Assembly: GCF_013369485.1 (NCBI RefSeq)
Contig: NZ_JABWEB010000003.1
Coordinates: 186,001-250,000, forward strand
Direction of reading: 5' to 3'
DNA: 64,000 nucleotides
Source of the DNA: Massilia sp. BJB1822
GTDB lineage: Bacteria > Pseudomonadota > Gammaproteobacteria > Burkholderiales > Burkholderiaceae_D
In this document: piece after piece, positions 48,376 to 57,972 of the stretch
How the letters are laid out: every line of letters begins with the position of its first letter
Position numbering within the stretch: position 1 is the stretch's first letter
Position numbers and translations under genes: made by a program
The notes under the pieces: model-generated
What the model was told of the DNA's origin: nothing
What the model saw: only the letters and a program-made list of their open reading frames with translations
Databases searched by the model: none

Positions 48376-50526
48376 ATGGACCCTTCCGCCCGTCCGCAAT
48401 TCTACGATGGCCAGTACATCGGCGCCGACGACCTGGCCGCCATTGGCGACTATGCGGCGGCCCGCCTGCGCGAGCACCTGCTGGCCGGCCATACCTGGGG
48501 CATAGGCGCCGGCCTTGAGATCGTCGAACAGCAGAATCCCGACGGCTCGGTCGACGCCTGGGTGCAGGCCGGTTACGGCCACGACGGCTACGGCCGCGCG
48601 ATGACGGTGCGCGCGCCGGTGCCGGTGACGCTGGCGCCGCTGCAGGGCCTGCCGTCCGGCGCCTGGTATGTGTGGCTGGCCTACCACGAAACCGGCCAGC
48701 GCGCCGCGCGCGAAGCCTACGGCGTCTGCGAGGGGCTGGAGATTTACCTGCGCGTGATGGAACAGTGCGAACTGCGCATCGGCGGCAATCTGCCGGCCGA
48801 CCAGCGCATCGGCGGCATCGCGTTCGGCGGAGCGACCAGGCCCGATCCGCGGCTGGCGCGCCGGGTATTCGATCCGGCCGGCCCTTTTCTTCCCGACGGC
48901 TCGGTGCCGGATCAGGGAGCGCCGCCCGTGGGCGCCAAGTCGCCATGGCTGCTGCCTTTGGGACTGGTCGGCTGGGATGCCGCCAGCGGCCGCCTGCGGC
49001 CCTTAAGCGCGCCGGAACGGATGGGCGCGCGGCTGCTGCGCCGCTATGCCGGCGCGGTGGCGGAAAGCCTGCTGGCGCCGGATGGTCTGCTGCGCTTGCG
49101 TTCCCGTCTAGCGCCTGCCGACGGCGCGCCGGACAGCGCGGTCGACAAGATCAGCGCCCTGAACGCATTGACCATGGCCGACCTGCGCGTCGAAGCGGGA
49201 CGCGTGCTGCCGAACGACCTGGTCTGGATCGAAGGCCATCTGCGCACCTATGGCGATGCGCGGCTGTTCGGCGGCCGCCTCGAACTGCGCGCCGCCGACG
49301 GCAGCGAACCGCTAGGTCCGTTCTCCATCGGCCGCGCAGGCGCCGATCCGGGCCAGCAGCACCTGGACATTGCCCTTGGCAACAGCGCCGGCGCCGGGCA
49401 GCAGAACCGCTTGCTGGTCGGCCCCGCGGACGGTCCCGGCGGCGCGCTGCAGGCGGTGCTGACGGTGCAGGCCAATGGCCGGGTCGGCGTCGGCACCGGC
49501 TCGCCCCAACTGACGCTCGACATCAAAGGCGATTTCGGACGCGATGACGGCCCCGCCGCCGTTCACCTGAAACAATCGCGCATCGGCGATGCCGGCGACG
49601 GCAAGCTGGTGGTGAAGGCCGGCAGCAGCAGCATCGTGCTGGGCGAGGCCGACCACCACGTCGGCATCAACACCAGCAAGCCCTCGGGCGCTTTTGCGCT
49701 CGAGATCAAGGGCGGCCTGGGCGTGACCGGCACGCCGGCCGCGCTGTCGCTGCTCGGATCGGAGGTGCGCGACGACGGCGACGGGGTGCTGCGCATCCGC
49801 AGCGGCGGAGGCACTGTGGCCTTCGACGGCGGCGACCGGATCGGCATCGGCACGGATGCGCCGGCGCCTGACCTGGCGCTGGACGTGCACGGCGGCATAG
49901 GCTGCAGCAGCGGCCCGGCCTTCGTCCGTTTGCGGGGATCGGTGCTCAGCGACGGCAACGACGGCATCCTGCGCATCCGCAGCGGTGGCGCCAGCGTGGC
50001 CTTCGACGGCGGCGACCGGGTCGGCATAGGCACCGCGGCGCCGGCCGCCACGCTTGATGTCGCCGGCGATGCGCAGTTCAGCGGTGACGCGCAGTTCGGC
50101 GGCGACGTGACGGTGAATGGCAATCTGTATTCCAGCGGCCCTTTCTGGCCGCCATCCGATGCGCGCATGAAGGAGCGGATCGCCCCGATCGAGGACGCGC
50201 TCGGGGCGCTGCTCAAGCTGCGCGGCGTGCATTATGTCTGGCGGCCCCAGTTCCACAAGGATGCGCGGCCACAGGTCGGCATGTTGGCCGACGAGGTTGA
50301 AGCCGTGTTCCCGCAATGGGTGCAAGCCGGTCCTGACGGCTACAAGCGCATGAGCGCGCAAGGCTTCGAAGGACTGGCGGTGGAGGCGATCCGCGAATTG
50401 GATCGCCGCCTTGCGCAGAGCGAAGCGCTGGCGGCCCGCGTGGAGGCGCTTGAGCAAAGAATCCGGCAGCTGGAAGCCGCCGCGCCGGCAAAGACGGCCC
50501 GGAAAACCAAACCTCGGAGCACGTGA
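48376..50526 (+). CDS. tail fibre with beta-helix repeats and S74-type self-cleaving chaperone
   Basis: A 716-aa protein. The N-terminal domain (FYDGQYIGADDLAAIGDYAA, then HTWGIGAGLEIVEQ) is related to the two proteins before it. Residues about 320-570 hold repeats of a triple-beta-helix type (GVLRIRSGGGTVAFDGGDRI, ILRIRSGGASVAFDGGDRV). The C-terminal 130 residues (SDARMKERIAPIEDALGALL, QVGMLADEVEAVFPQWV and a heptad end) are the peptidase S74 intramolecular chaperone, which removes itself after trimerisation. This is the probable receptor-binding fibre. Confidence 0.85.
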   Translation: MDPSARPQFYDGQYIGADDLAAIGDYAAARLREHLLAGHTWGIGAGLEIVEQQNPDGSVDAWVQAGYGHDGYGRAMTVRAPVPVTLAPLQGLPSGAWYVWLAYHETGQRAAREAYGVCEGLEIYLRVMEQCELRIGGNLPADQRIGGIAFGGATRPDPRLARRVFDPAGPFLPDGSVPDQGAPPVGAKSPWLLPLGLVGWDAASGRLRPLSAPERMGARLLRRYAGAVAESLLAPDGLLRLRSRLAPADGAPDSAVDKISALNALTMADLRVEAGRVLPNDLVWIEGHLRTYGDARLFGGRLELRAADGSEPLGPFSIGRAGADPGQQHLDIALGNSAGAGQQNRLLVGPADGPGGALQAVLTVQANGRVGVGTGSPQLTLDIKGDFGRDDGPAAVHLKQSRIGDAGDGKLVVKAGSSSIVLGEADHHVGINTSKPSGAFALEIKGGLGVTGTPAALSLLGSEVRDDGDGVLRIRSGGGTVAFDGGDRIGIGTDAPAPDLALDVHGGIGCSSGPAFVRLRGSVLSDGNDGILRIRSGGASVAFDGGDRVGIGTAAPAATLDVAGDAQFSGDAQFGGDVTVNGNLYSSGPFWPPSDARMKERIAPIEDALGALLKLRGVHYVWRPQFHKDARPQVGMLADEVEAVFPQWVQAGPDGYKRMSAQGFEGLAVEAIRELDRRLAQSEALAARVEALEQRIRQLEAAAPAKTARKTKPRST

Positions 50527-52074
50527 ATGGACGCGCACCGCATCGAGATCGAGCGTTTCAAGGTCACCTGCCTGGTGGCGCAGGACCAGCCGCGTCCCGA
50601 GCGCTTGCGCGACCGGATCGCTGAGGTGGCGGCCGGCATCGGCGCCGCGCTCGGGAGCAGCCTGGCGCCCCTGTTCGATGCGCACGGCGACGGCGTCTGC
50701 CTGATCCGCCGCATGGAACTCGACCTGGCGCTGGATGCCGACGCCGGCGAACCGCAGCAGCGCGCCGCATGGGCGCGGCAGATCGCCGCCAGCGTCGCGC
50801 GGCGGCTGGCGGGAGTTGGCGACGGCATCGCGCGCTTCGCCAGCCGCGCGGCGCAACTGGCGCACTTTCTCGACCGCCTGGCTGCGGGCGACGCCTGGTC
50901 GCTGTGGTATCACCGCCAGTACGCCGGCCTGCGCGCCCTGCCGGACGCCATGGCGGCGCGTACCGCCTTGCTGGCCGACGGCGCGGCCGGTCTGGCCAGC
51001 TTGCAATCGATGGACGGCTGGTCGCGCCAACGCCTGCTAGTCATGCTCGGCGAAGCGGAATGCCGGCGGGTGCTGGAAGGCTTCGCCGCGGACGGCGCGC
51101 CATGCCGGGACGCCGGCCGCGTGATCGCCGAAACGCTGCCCGGCTGCCGCACCCCGCCGGCGCACACCAACGCCGCCGCGCTCGAGCTGTATCTGGCCCT
51201 GTCGGCGGCCAGCGGCAAGGCGCCGGACCGCGACCGGGCCATGCTGGTGCGCGCGGTGGCCGGCTTGCGGGCCGCCGTCGCGCGCGGCGAAACCGGCCTG
51301 GCCGAAGCCTTGGCCAACGCCACGCCGCCGGCGCTGGTGCGCCGCGTCGTGGACGCCCTCGGTCCCGGCGCGGCCGACATGGCGCTGGCGCTGCAGGCGC
51401 TGCCCGCCGCCGAACGCGCTCAGTTGGCCCGCGCGATGGACGCGCCGGGCGTGCCGCGCGCGGTCGAATACACCCTCCACGGTGGCGTGTTCCTGCTGCT
51501 CGATGGACTGGAGACGGTGATGCCCTCCAACCTGGCGGCTTGGCCGGACTGCGTCGGCGCACACGCCGGCATGCCGGCCGCGCAAGCGCTGCGGCTGCTG
51601 GTGCTGGCCAATGGCCTCGGACCGGAACTGGCGCCGCAGGTCCTTGAAGACACGCTGTGGCGCGCGCTATTCGCGGTGCCGCCCCGCCTCAACCGGCGCG
51701 ACCTCGCCGAATGGAGCGCGGCCCTGCCCCCGGCGCTGCTGGCGCGATGGACGCGCGAACTGCGGGTGGCGCCGCTGCCGGCTTGGCCGCCGGCGCCGGC
51801 CAAGGTCGCGCGCGTGCTGGGTCGCGCCAGCCATGCCTTGCTGCGGCGTTTCGCGCGGCGGCTGCCCGGCTTCACCGAAGCCGGCCCGCAATACTTGCGC
51901 AGCAATTTCCTGTGCACCGGCGCCAGGGCCGAGTACAACGGCGACAGCCTGGCCGCGACGCTGGCGCGTGCCCCGCTCGACGTCATCCTCGCCATGAGCA
52001 CGCTGTCGGCCACGACGCTGCAACTGGACTGGCTGGCGCCGCCCGTCATCCACCTGCGCCGGGGCGACGACTGA
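50527..52074 (+). CDS. contractile injection system tape-measure-like protein
   Basis: A 515-aa protein before the AAA+ gene. The start resembles CIS tape-measure proteins: HRIEIERFKVTCLVAQ and LFDAHGDGVCLIRRMELDLA, like the IDRLELDLG mark of that family. The rest is Ala-rich and helical, as expected for a protein stretched inside the tube. Its length would set tube length. The call is from sequence feel and position, so it is moderate. Confidence 0.6.
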   Translation: MDAHRIEIERFKVTCLVAQDQPRPERLRDRIAEVAAGIGAALGSSLAPLFDAHGDGVCLIRRMELDLALDADAGEPQQRAAWARQIAASVARRLAGVGDGIARFASRAAQLAHFLDRLAAGDAWSLWYHRQYAGLRALPDAMAARTALLADGAAGLASLQSMDGWSRQRLLVMLGEAECRRVLEGFAADGAPCRDAGRVIAETLPGCRTPPAHTNAAALELYLALSAASGKAPDRDRAMLVRAVAGLRAAVARGETGLAEALANATPPALVRRVVDALGPGAADMALALQALPAAERAQLARAMDAPGVPRAVEYTLHGGVFLLLDGLETVMPSNLAAWPDCVGAHAGMPAAQALRLLVLANGLGPELAPQVLEDTLWRALFAVPPRLNRRDLAEWSAALPPALLARWTRELRVAPLPAWPPAPAKVARVLGRASHALLRRFARRLPGFTEAGPQYLRSNFLCTGARAEYNGDSLAATLARAPLDVILAMSTLSATTLQLDWLAPPVIHLRRGDD

Positions 52075-54104
52075 TGCGCGCCGCCCTGCACCGCGAACTG
52101 GCCTGGCTCGACGCGTTGCTGCACCGCGAAGTGCTGCGCCTGCGCGCGCGCTATGCTCTGTCGGTCGACGAATTTCGCGGCATTTACGTCAGCGACGAAC
52201 AGGTCGACGCCTACCTTGGCAGTTGCGGCGTCGACGCCACCGGTGTCGAACCGGCCTGTCCCGAACCGGCACCCGACGGCACTTGGTCCACCCTGTGCCA
52301 GCGGCTGGCGTTGTCGCCGGCCGAGCGCCATGTCGTGCTACTGGCGCTGGCGCCGGAGCTGGACGGCAAATACGAAGCGCTGTACGGCTACCTGAACAAC
52401 GACATCGCGCGCCGCTGGCCGACCGCCGACCTGGCGCTGCGCCTGTTCGACGACGACCCGGGCATACTGGCCGCGCTGGACGAGCAAGGGCGCCTGCGAC
52501 GCCGCGGCCTGCTGGAACTGGTGATCGACAGCGGCGCCCGCCGCCCGCTGCTGGCGGCCGGTTTCGCCTGCGCCGGCATGCTGCCGCGTTTTGTCCTCGG
52601 CTTGCCGCCGGCGTTGCCGCAGGACTGCGAGCTGGTCGTTCCCGCCGGCCTGCAAGGCATGCCGGCGGCGCTGGAAGCGATCGCCGATACCTGCGCCGCC
52701 GGCACCGATAGTCCGGTCTTGTTGCTGGCCGGCTCCCCCGGCTGCGGCCGCCGCCGCGCCGCCGAGGCGATCGCCGCCCGGCAAGACTGCTGCCTGATCA
52801 CAGTCGACCTCTCGCATTGCGCCGACCCGGCCGCGACGCTGACGCAGGCCGCGCTCGGCGCGCTGCTCTATCAAGCGCTGGTGCTGTTGGAGGGATACGA
52901 CGGCCTGGTCCAGCACGACGGCGCCACCCGATCGCGGGTGCACGGCGCGCTGGCCGCGCTGCCCACTCCCCTGATGCTGCGCATCGACGCCGGCGCCGCC
53001 GCGTTCGAGCTTCCCGCCGGCTTGCCGGCGTGGCGCGTCGACCTAGCGCCGCCCGACGCCGCCAGTCAGCAACAGCTGTGGCGGCAAGCACTGGCCGACG
53101 CCGGGCTGGCGGCGCCGCCGGCCGACATCCGCGTACTGGCCGAGCGCTTCCGCCTTGGCCGCAGCCAGATCGGGCGGGCCAGCCAGGCCGCCGCGTTCGC
53201 CGCCCGGCAAGGCCCGCAAGCCGCGCTGCCGCTGTTGTTGCGGGTGGCGCGCGAGCAATCCGGCAGCCCGCTGAAACAACTGGCCAGCGCCGTGCCGCGG
53301 CGCCACGGCTGGGACGATCTGGTGTTGCCGCCGGCCACCATCGAACTGGTGCGCGCGGTGGCGCTGGCGATCGCGCATCGCAGCCGGGTGCAGGAGGAAT
53401 GGGGCATGGCGCGCGTGTCCGGCAGCCGCGGCATGGTGGCGCTGTTCCATGGCGCCTCCGGCACCGGCAAGACCATGAGCGCCGGCGTGATCGCCGCCGA
53501 GCTGGGGTTGGAGCTGTACCGGGTCAACCTCGCCAGCGTGGTGTCCAAGTACATCGGCGAGACCGAAAAGAACCTCGAACGCATCTTTGTCGCCGCGCGC
53601 CACTCGAACGCCGTGCTGTTGTTCGACGAGGCCGACGCCCTGTTCGGCAAGCGCTCCGAAGTCAAAGACGCCCACGACCGCTATGCCAACCTGGAAGTCG
53701 CCTACCTGCTGCAACGGCTCGAGGAGCACGACGGCCCGGTGATCCTGGCCACCAACTTCGCCCGCAATATGGACCAGGCCTTCAACCGCAGGCTGGACCA
53801 GAGCATCGAATTCCCGCGCCCCGACGCCCGCGCCCGCGCCCGCCTGTGGCGCCAGATGCTGCGCCCGCCGCTGCCCTGCGACGCTGGCCTGGATGGTGAG
53901 CTCGACTGGCTGGCCGCCACCTTCGACCTGACCGGCGGCGAAATCCGCAAGGCGGCGCTGGAAGCGGCCTATTTGGCGGCGGCCGGCGACGGCCGCGTCA
54001 CGCTAGATATCCTGGTCGCCACCGCCACCCAGGAATGCCGGCGCCAGGGGCGGATGGCTGGGCTGGCAGACACGATGCCGATGGCGGTTGGAGTGGCAGC
54101 ATGA
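52074..54104 (+). CDS. AAA+ ATPase of the injection system (Afp15/Pvc15-like)
   Basis: A 676-aa protein. An N-terminal winged or degenerate ATPase part (residues 1-400, LLLAGSPGCGRRRAAEAI) precedes the active AAA+ domain: Walker A HGASGTGKTMSAG near 459, Walker B VLLFDEADALFG near 514 and sensor ILATNFARNMDQAFNRRLD near 560. In Afp and PVC this ATPase is needed for particle assembly or payload loading. The start shares one base with the previous stop (TGATG). Confidence 0.92.
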   Translation: MRAALHRELAWLDALLHREVLRLRARYALSVDEFRGIYVSDEQVDAYLGSCGVDATGVEPACPEPAPDGTWSTLCQRLALSPAERHVVLLALAPELDGKYEALYGYLNNDIARRWPTADLALRLFDDDPGILAALDEQGRLRRRGLLELVIDSGARRPLLAAGFACAGMLPRFVLGLPPALPQDCELVVPAGLQGMPAALEAIADTCAAGTDSPVLLLAGSPGCGRRRAAEAIAARQDCCLITVDLSHCADPAATLTQAALGALLYQALVLLEGYDGLVQHDGATRSRVHGALAALPTPLMLRIDAGAAAFELPAGLPAWRVDLAPPDAASQQQLWRQALADAGLAAPPADIRVLAERFRLGRSQIGRASQAAAFAARQGPQAALPLLLRVAREQSGSPLKQLASAVPRRHGWDDLVLPPATIELVRAVALAIAHRSRVQEEWGMARVSGSRGMVALFHGASGTGKTMSAGVIAAELGLELYRVNLASVVSKYIGETEKNLERIFVAARHSNAVLLFDEADALFGKRSEVKDAHDRYANLEVAYLLQRLEEHDGPVILATNFARNMDQAFNRRLDQSIEFPRPDARARARLWRQMLRPPLPCDAGLDGELDWLAATFDLTGGEIRKAALEAAYLAAAGDGRVTLDILVATATQECRRQGRMAGLADTMPMAVGVAA

Positions 54105-56863
54105 GCCAACCCCGTGCCACGCCGCAAAAAGCCTCCGTTCCAGGCTCGCAGCCTTCCCGTGTCGAGCCTCCTCTGCGGGCGCCGGCCATCACCGATAACC
54201 AGGCCACGCAAGCTCTGCTCCATCGTGGAATAGTACAAGCCAAGCTGGAAGTCGGCGGCGCCGACGATCCTGAAGAGCGCGAAGCCGATGCAGTAGCCGA
54301 GCGTGTAGTACAGGGCGACATGGCAACCGGCGTTCCGCGGGGGCAGCAAGTGCGCCGCAGTCCGCTACGCGCCAGTCATGGCAGTTCGACGGCGATGCCA
54401 TTGCATGCGAAGGCCGAACAACATGTGCGGGCCGCCACCAGCGGCGGCGAAGCGCTGTCACCGCAGTTGCGGAGTTTCTTCGAACCGCGCATGCAGTGCG
54501 ACTTCAGCGGCGTGCGCATACATCGCGGCCCGTCAGCGGAAACGTCGGCCCACGCATTGGGAGCTCGCGCCTATGCCCATGGCCAGAATATCGTATTCGG
54601 CGCCGGTCAGTTTGCCCCCGAAAGCGCCGATGGCCGCAAGCTGCTGGCGCATGAGCTGGCACACGTTGCCGCCTCCGGTCCAGTCCAGCGGATTGCCCGT
54701 GCGGTGGACAAGACCAAGGCAGACCCCATCAAAAAAGAACTCGATAGCCTGGTCCCTTTCAACAGCACGCTGGAAACGCTGTGGAACAGTTTCGGAACCG
54801 ATCTGCCGGAAGCCATCAACGAAGGCGTGCCAGTCACCAGCACCAACGGCAAGAGCGGCAAACCGGAAAGCTATCGCGATCTCTGGTGGCGTTCGGTCAC
54901 TGAAGACAATATCAGTTTGAGCGCCGCCGGCGGCCGGCTTATCGCAGCCTTCGGTGGCGACACGCTCTCGCTGGCCAAGAGCATCATGGGTTCGCAACTG
55001 AGCCGGCTCGAAGAGCTGCAAGCCGAACTCGAACGCGCACGCAAGCAAAATGCCACACCGGCCGCTCCGCTGCAATCGTCGCGCGGTGGGGTTGAGGATC
55101 ATCAGAAAGCGTTGAGCCGCAGCACCATTCCCAAGCGCGTAGCCAACGTGGGGGATCTGGTCGATAGCGCCACCCTGGTGGACTTCCTGGAAAACTGGGA
55201 GAGCCTGTTGCGCACCGCCCCGATCGGCATGCGGCGGGTGGAGAGTTCGGGGCTGCTCAAAGCCCCCGCCATTCCAGCGCCGGATAATTCGTTCCAGTTG
55301 CTGCCTGGCAGTCCTCTGCCGCCAGTGCAAGAGGCGAACGCCGGGCCGCTTACGGCAGACTTGGTTCCTATCTTCTACAATCCGCTGATCCCCTTCGCGA
55401 CATTGCTGGAATCGCCGAACAGCGCCTTTCTCGACAAGGGGGCGTTCGACGCTCTGCAAAAAGCATTTCGCAATTGCAGCGAAAGACGCGCCGCATTCCG
55501 CGAGCTGGCTGCCGGCATGCTGGCTGAGGACGCCAATCTGGCGGTGCTGCATGAAAGGGGGATGCTGTCGCAGGTCAGCGCCTTGTCGGGCAAGCCGGAT
55601 AGCGACGCCAACAGCCAGATTGGCTTCGCGGTGGCCAGCAATTTGCGCGCGGTGCGTACCTTCCTCGGCATGCTTGACAATCCCGGCACTGTCGACTGGC
55701 GCGACCTTGGCCCTATACACGGTCATCTGCTCGCCGGCGGTGAAGGCGGCCGCCGGAACTGGGGCAACCTGACTTCGCGGGGGTTTATCCAGGCCTATTT
55801 CAAGGACCGCGCAGAAGCCCAGCAACGGGCAGCCAAGCAGAAGCTGGCTGCCGATATCGGCATCGCACTGGTCACGCTGTTCGCGATGTTGACGCCGGCG
55901 GCCCCCCTGGCGGCGGCATTATTGGCTGTAACCGAGATGTACACGGCAGCAAACGTTGCCAACAGCGTACTCGAGGCAGGTCGCGCCGGGCAGCGCGCGG
56001 ATGTCGTCAGTGCCGCCGCAGACGCGAAAATTCTCAGCCAGGATGAAGCGCGGCAGGCACGCGAGGATGCGGAGAGCAAACGGGTGCTTGCCGCGGTCGA
56101 AGTGCTGGTGGCTGTCTTACCTCACCTACCGGCGATGGGTCGCGCGGGAGCACGCGCCGTCGGCGCCATGGGGCGCGAGATTACCTGGGCCCGGATTGGC
56201 GCCTTGGGCTCGACGCTGAACATGGCAGGCCTCGCTGCCCCCGGCAGCGACCTGATCCTGGACTTGGCCAAGGCCGGTGTCTCGGCAGTCGCATTCAACC
56301 GTGCAGGCGGCCGCCTGGTGCTGAGTCAGATGCTGACACGCATCGGCCGCCTGCGCACGGCAGCCAGAGCCATTACGCTGCCGATGGTGGAAGTCACCCC
56401 GGCGCTCGCACGGGCCGGCGACGAAACCTTGCTCACCAGCGGCAGCAAATACGGCTTGTCGGATTACATCCGCTACCACATCCATGGCCCCGGTACCGGA
56501 TTCGAAGGCTATCCGATCATGATGGCGCCGACACGGGCGAACCAGTTTGCCAACAACTACATTGAGGAGTTCATGCGGAACTTGCAAAAATCGGGGGCCA
56601 CGGTACGCTTCAGCGCCTCATACACCACGCAAGGCGCCGCCGAGATGCGGCAGTTTGTGGAAGGCATGCTGACCAGTAAAAATCCAGCCATCCTGAATCG
56701 CTTGGCGCTCGACCAAGGCGCGATCGAGCCCTTCCTCAAGAACATCGTCTACGACATCAATGTCACACGCGGCGGCGCATTGACACATTATCGCGCCAGC
56801 ATTGCCATTGGCAGCCCCGGCAGCAATTCAGTGGTCGGTGTTCGCCCGTTCATTGTTCCTTGA
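54101..56863 (+). CDS. DUF4157-domain payload candidate with unknown C-terminal toxin-like domain
   Basis: A 920-aa protein. The DUF4157 domain (residues about 110-210) has LSPQLRSFFEPRMQCDFSGV and a HELAH zinc-protease-like motif in KLLAHELAHVAASGPVQ. A large helical middle includes hydrophobic stretches near 600-660 (GIALVTLFAMLTPAAPLAAA). The last 130 residues (SDYIRYHIHGPGTGFEGYPI and NYIEEFMRNLQKSGATVRFS) read like a polymorphic-toxin C-terminus, perhaps the type 4 class, but I am not sure. DUF4157 proteins are common effectors or effector adaptors of these particles. No immunity gene is seen next to it. Confidence 0.72.
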   Translation: MSQPRATPQKASVPGSQPSRVEPPLRAPAITDNQATQALLHRGIVQAKLEVGGADDPEEREADAVAERVVQGDMATGVPRGQQVRRSPLRASHGSSTAMPLHAKAEQHVRAATSGGEALSPQLRSFFEPRMQCDFSGVRIHRGPSAETSAHALGARAYAHGQNIVFGAGQFAPESADGRKLLAHELAHVAASGPVQRIARAVDKTKADPIKKELDSLVPFNSTLETLWNSFGTDLPEAINEGVPVTSTNGKSGKPESYRDLWWRSVTEDNISLSAAGGRLIAAFGGDTLSLAKSIMGSQLSRLEELQAELERARKQNATPAAPLQSSRGGVEDHQKALSRSTIPKRVANVGDLVDSATLVDFLENWESLLRTAPIGMRRVESSGLLKAPAIPAPDNSFQLLPGSPLPPVQEANAGPLTADLVPIFYNPLIPFATLLESPNSAFLDKGAFDALQKAFRNCSERRAAFRELAAGMLAEDANLAVLHERGMLSQVSALSGKPDSDANSQIGFAVASNLRAVRTFLGMLDNPGTVDWRDLGPIHGHLLAGGEGGRRNWGNLTSRGFIQAYFKDRAEAQQRAAKQKLAADIGIALVTLFAMLTPAAPLAAALLAVTEMYTAANVANSVLEAGRAGQRADVVSAAADAKILSQDEARQAREDAESKRVLAAVEVLVAVLPHLPAMGRAGARAVGAMGREITWARIGALGSTLNMAGLAAPGSDLILDLAKAGVSAVAFNRAGGRLVLSQMLTRIGRLRTAARAITLPMVEVTPALARAGDETLLTSGSKYGLSDYIRYHIHGPGTGFEGYPIMMAPTRANQFANNYIEEFMRNLQKSGATVRFSASYTTQGAAEMRQFVEGMLTSKNPAILNRLALDQGAIEPFLKNIVYDINVTRGGALTHYRASIAIGSPGSNSVVGVRPFIVP

Positions 56864-56895
56864 CGGTGGCCATGCCGCCCATCGATAAAGCACCG

Positions 56896-57972
56896 CTACC
56901 GAAACCGCTCCTTATCGATCCCATTCCGCACCAACAAGCGCCCCATCGCGCGACGCTCCATGCCGGCGCGTTGCGACGCCTCTGTGACGTTGCCGTGCGT
57001 GAGCGCCATCAGGCGCTGCAGGTAATTGCGCTCGAATTCGCGCAGGCAGCACTGGCGGGCCTGCTTCAAGCTGCCCTCGAAGCTGGCGGCGGCGCGCTCC
57101 GTGCCCTCCTCCCGCTCCGGCGCCAGGTCGCGGCGGCCGATGCGGCCCGTGCTGTCCAGCGCATAGGCCCGGTGCATCAGGTTTTCCAGCTGGCGCACGT
57201 TGCCCGGCCAGGGCTGCGCCGCCAGCCATTGCTCGGCGTCGGGCTCGAGCTGCGGCACTGTGCTGCCGTAGAGTCCGGCGTAGCGCGCCAAAAAATGCCG
57301 CGCGATCAAGACGATATCGTCGCGCCGCTGCGATAACGGCGGCACGTCGAGCGACAGCACGTCGAGGCGAAACAGCAAGTCGCTGCGAAAGCTGCCGTTC
57401 CGTGCGCATTCGGCCAAGTCGCCGTTGGTGGCCGACAGCACCCGCACGTCGGCATGCTCGAGCCTGGCGCCGCCGACCTGCCGGTATTCGTGGTCCTGTA
57501 AGAAACGCAGCAGCGCCACCTGCGCCTTGCCGGACAGGCTGTCGACTTCATCCAGGAACAAGGTGCCGCCGTCGGCCAGCGCCACCATGCCGGCGCTGGC
57601 CTTGCGGGCGTCGGTGAAGGCGCCGCGTACGTGGCCGAATAATTCGGATTCGAGCAGCGTGTCGGGGATGGCGCCGCAATTGACGGGGACGAACGGGCCG
57701 GGGCGGCGGGGGCTGAGGTAGTGGATCGCGCGGGCGAACAATTCCTTGCCGTTGCCCGTCTGGCCGCGGATCAATACCGGTGCCATGCAGCGGGCGAAGC
57801 GGCGCGCCATCGCAAATGCGGCGCAGAACGCGGCGGAGCGCCCGACCAGTCCCAGTCCCGCCCGCAGCACCATGTCTTCGCTTTCAAAGTCCGTCTGCGT
57901 TGCATCAGGCGCCTTGCTTGCGCCGGATGCCTCAGCGGACCGGTACCGGTTCGTCTTCGACAAAGGATCCAC
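56896..57972 (-). CDS. sigma-54 enhancer-binding activator with Fis-type HTH, GAFTDA variant
   Basis: About 358 aa from GTG 57972 (AGGGAG upstream); a GTG at 58032 would add 20 residues. There is no N-terminal sensor domain. The AAA+ core has Walker A GQTGNGKE, Walker B GGTLFLDEV and R fingers near FRSDLLFRLDVL. The sigma-54 contact loop reads GAFTDA instead of GAFTGA. A Fis-type C-terminal HTH (LTHGNVTEASQRAGMERRAM) ends the protein. It lies 32 bp from the end of the convergent injection operon, whose promoter is of sigma-54 type, so it is the probable activator of that operon. Lack of a sensor suggests control by its own level or by ligand in the AAA domain. Confidence 0.85.
   Translation of the reverse strand: MDPLSKTNRYRSAEASGASKAPDATQTDFESEDMVLRAGLGLVGRSAAFCAAFAMARRFARCMAPVLIRGQTGNGKELFARAIHYLSPRRPGPFVPVNCGAIPDTLLESELFGHVRGAFTDARKASAGMVALADGGTLFLDEVDSLSGKAQVALLRFLQDHEYRQVGGARLEHADVRVLSATNGDLAECARNGSFRSDLLFRLDVLSLDVPPLSQRRDDIVLIARHFLARYAGLYGSTVPQLEPDAEQWLAAQPWPGNVRQLENLMHRAYALDSTGRIGRRDLAPEREEGTERAAASFEGSLKQARQCCLREFERNYLQRLMALTHGNVTEASQRAGMERRAMGRLLVRNGIDKERFR

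Noticed and set aside
46966..48687. A 573-residue minus-strand open frame
   Set aside because: Spans two convincing plus genes and their junction and shows no motif.
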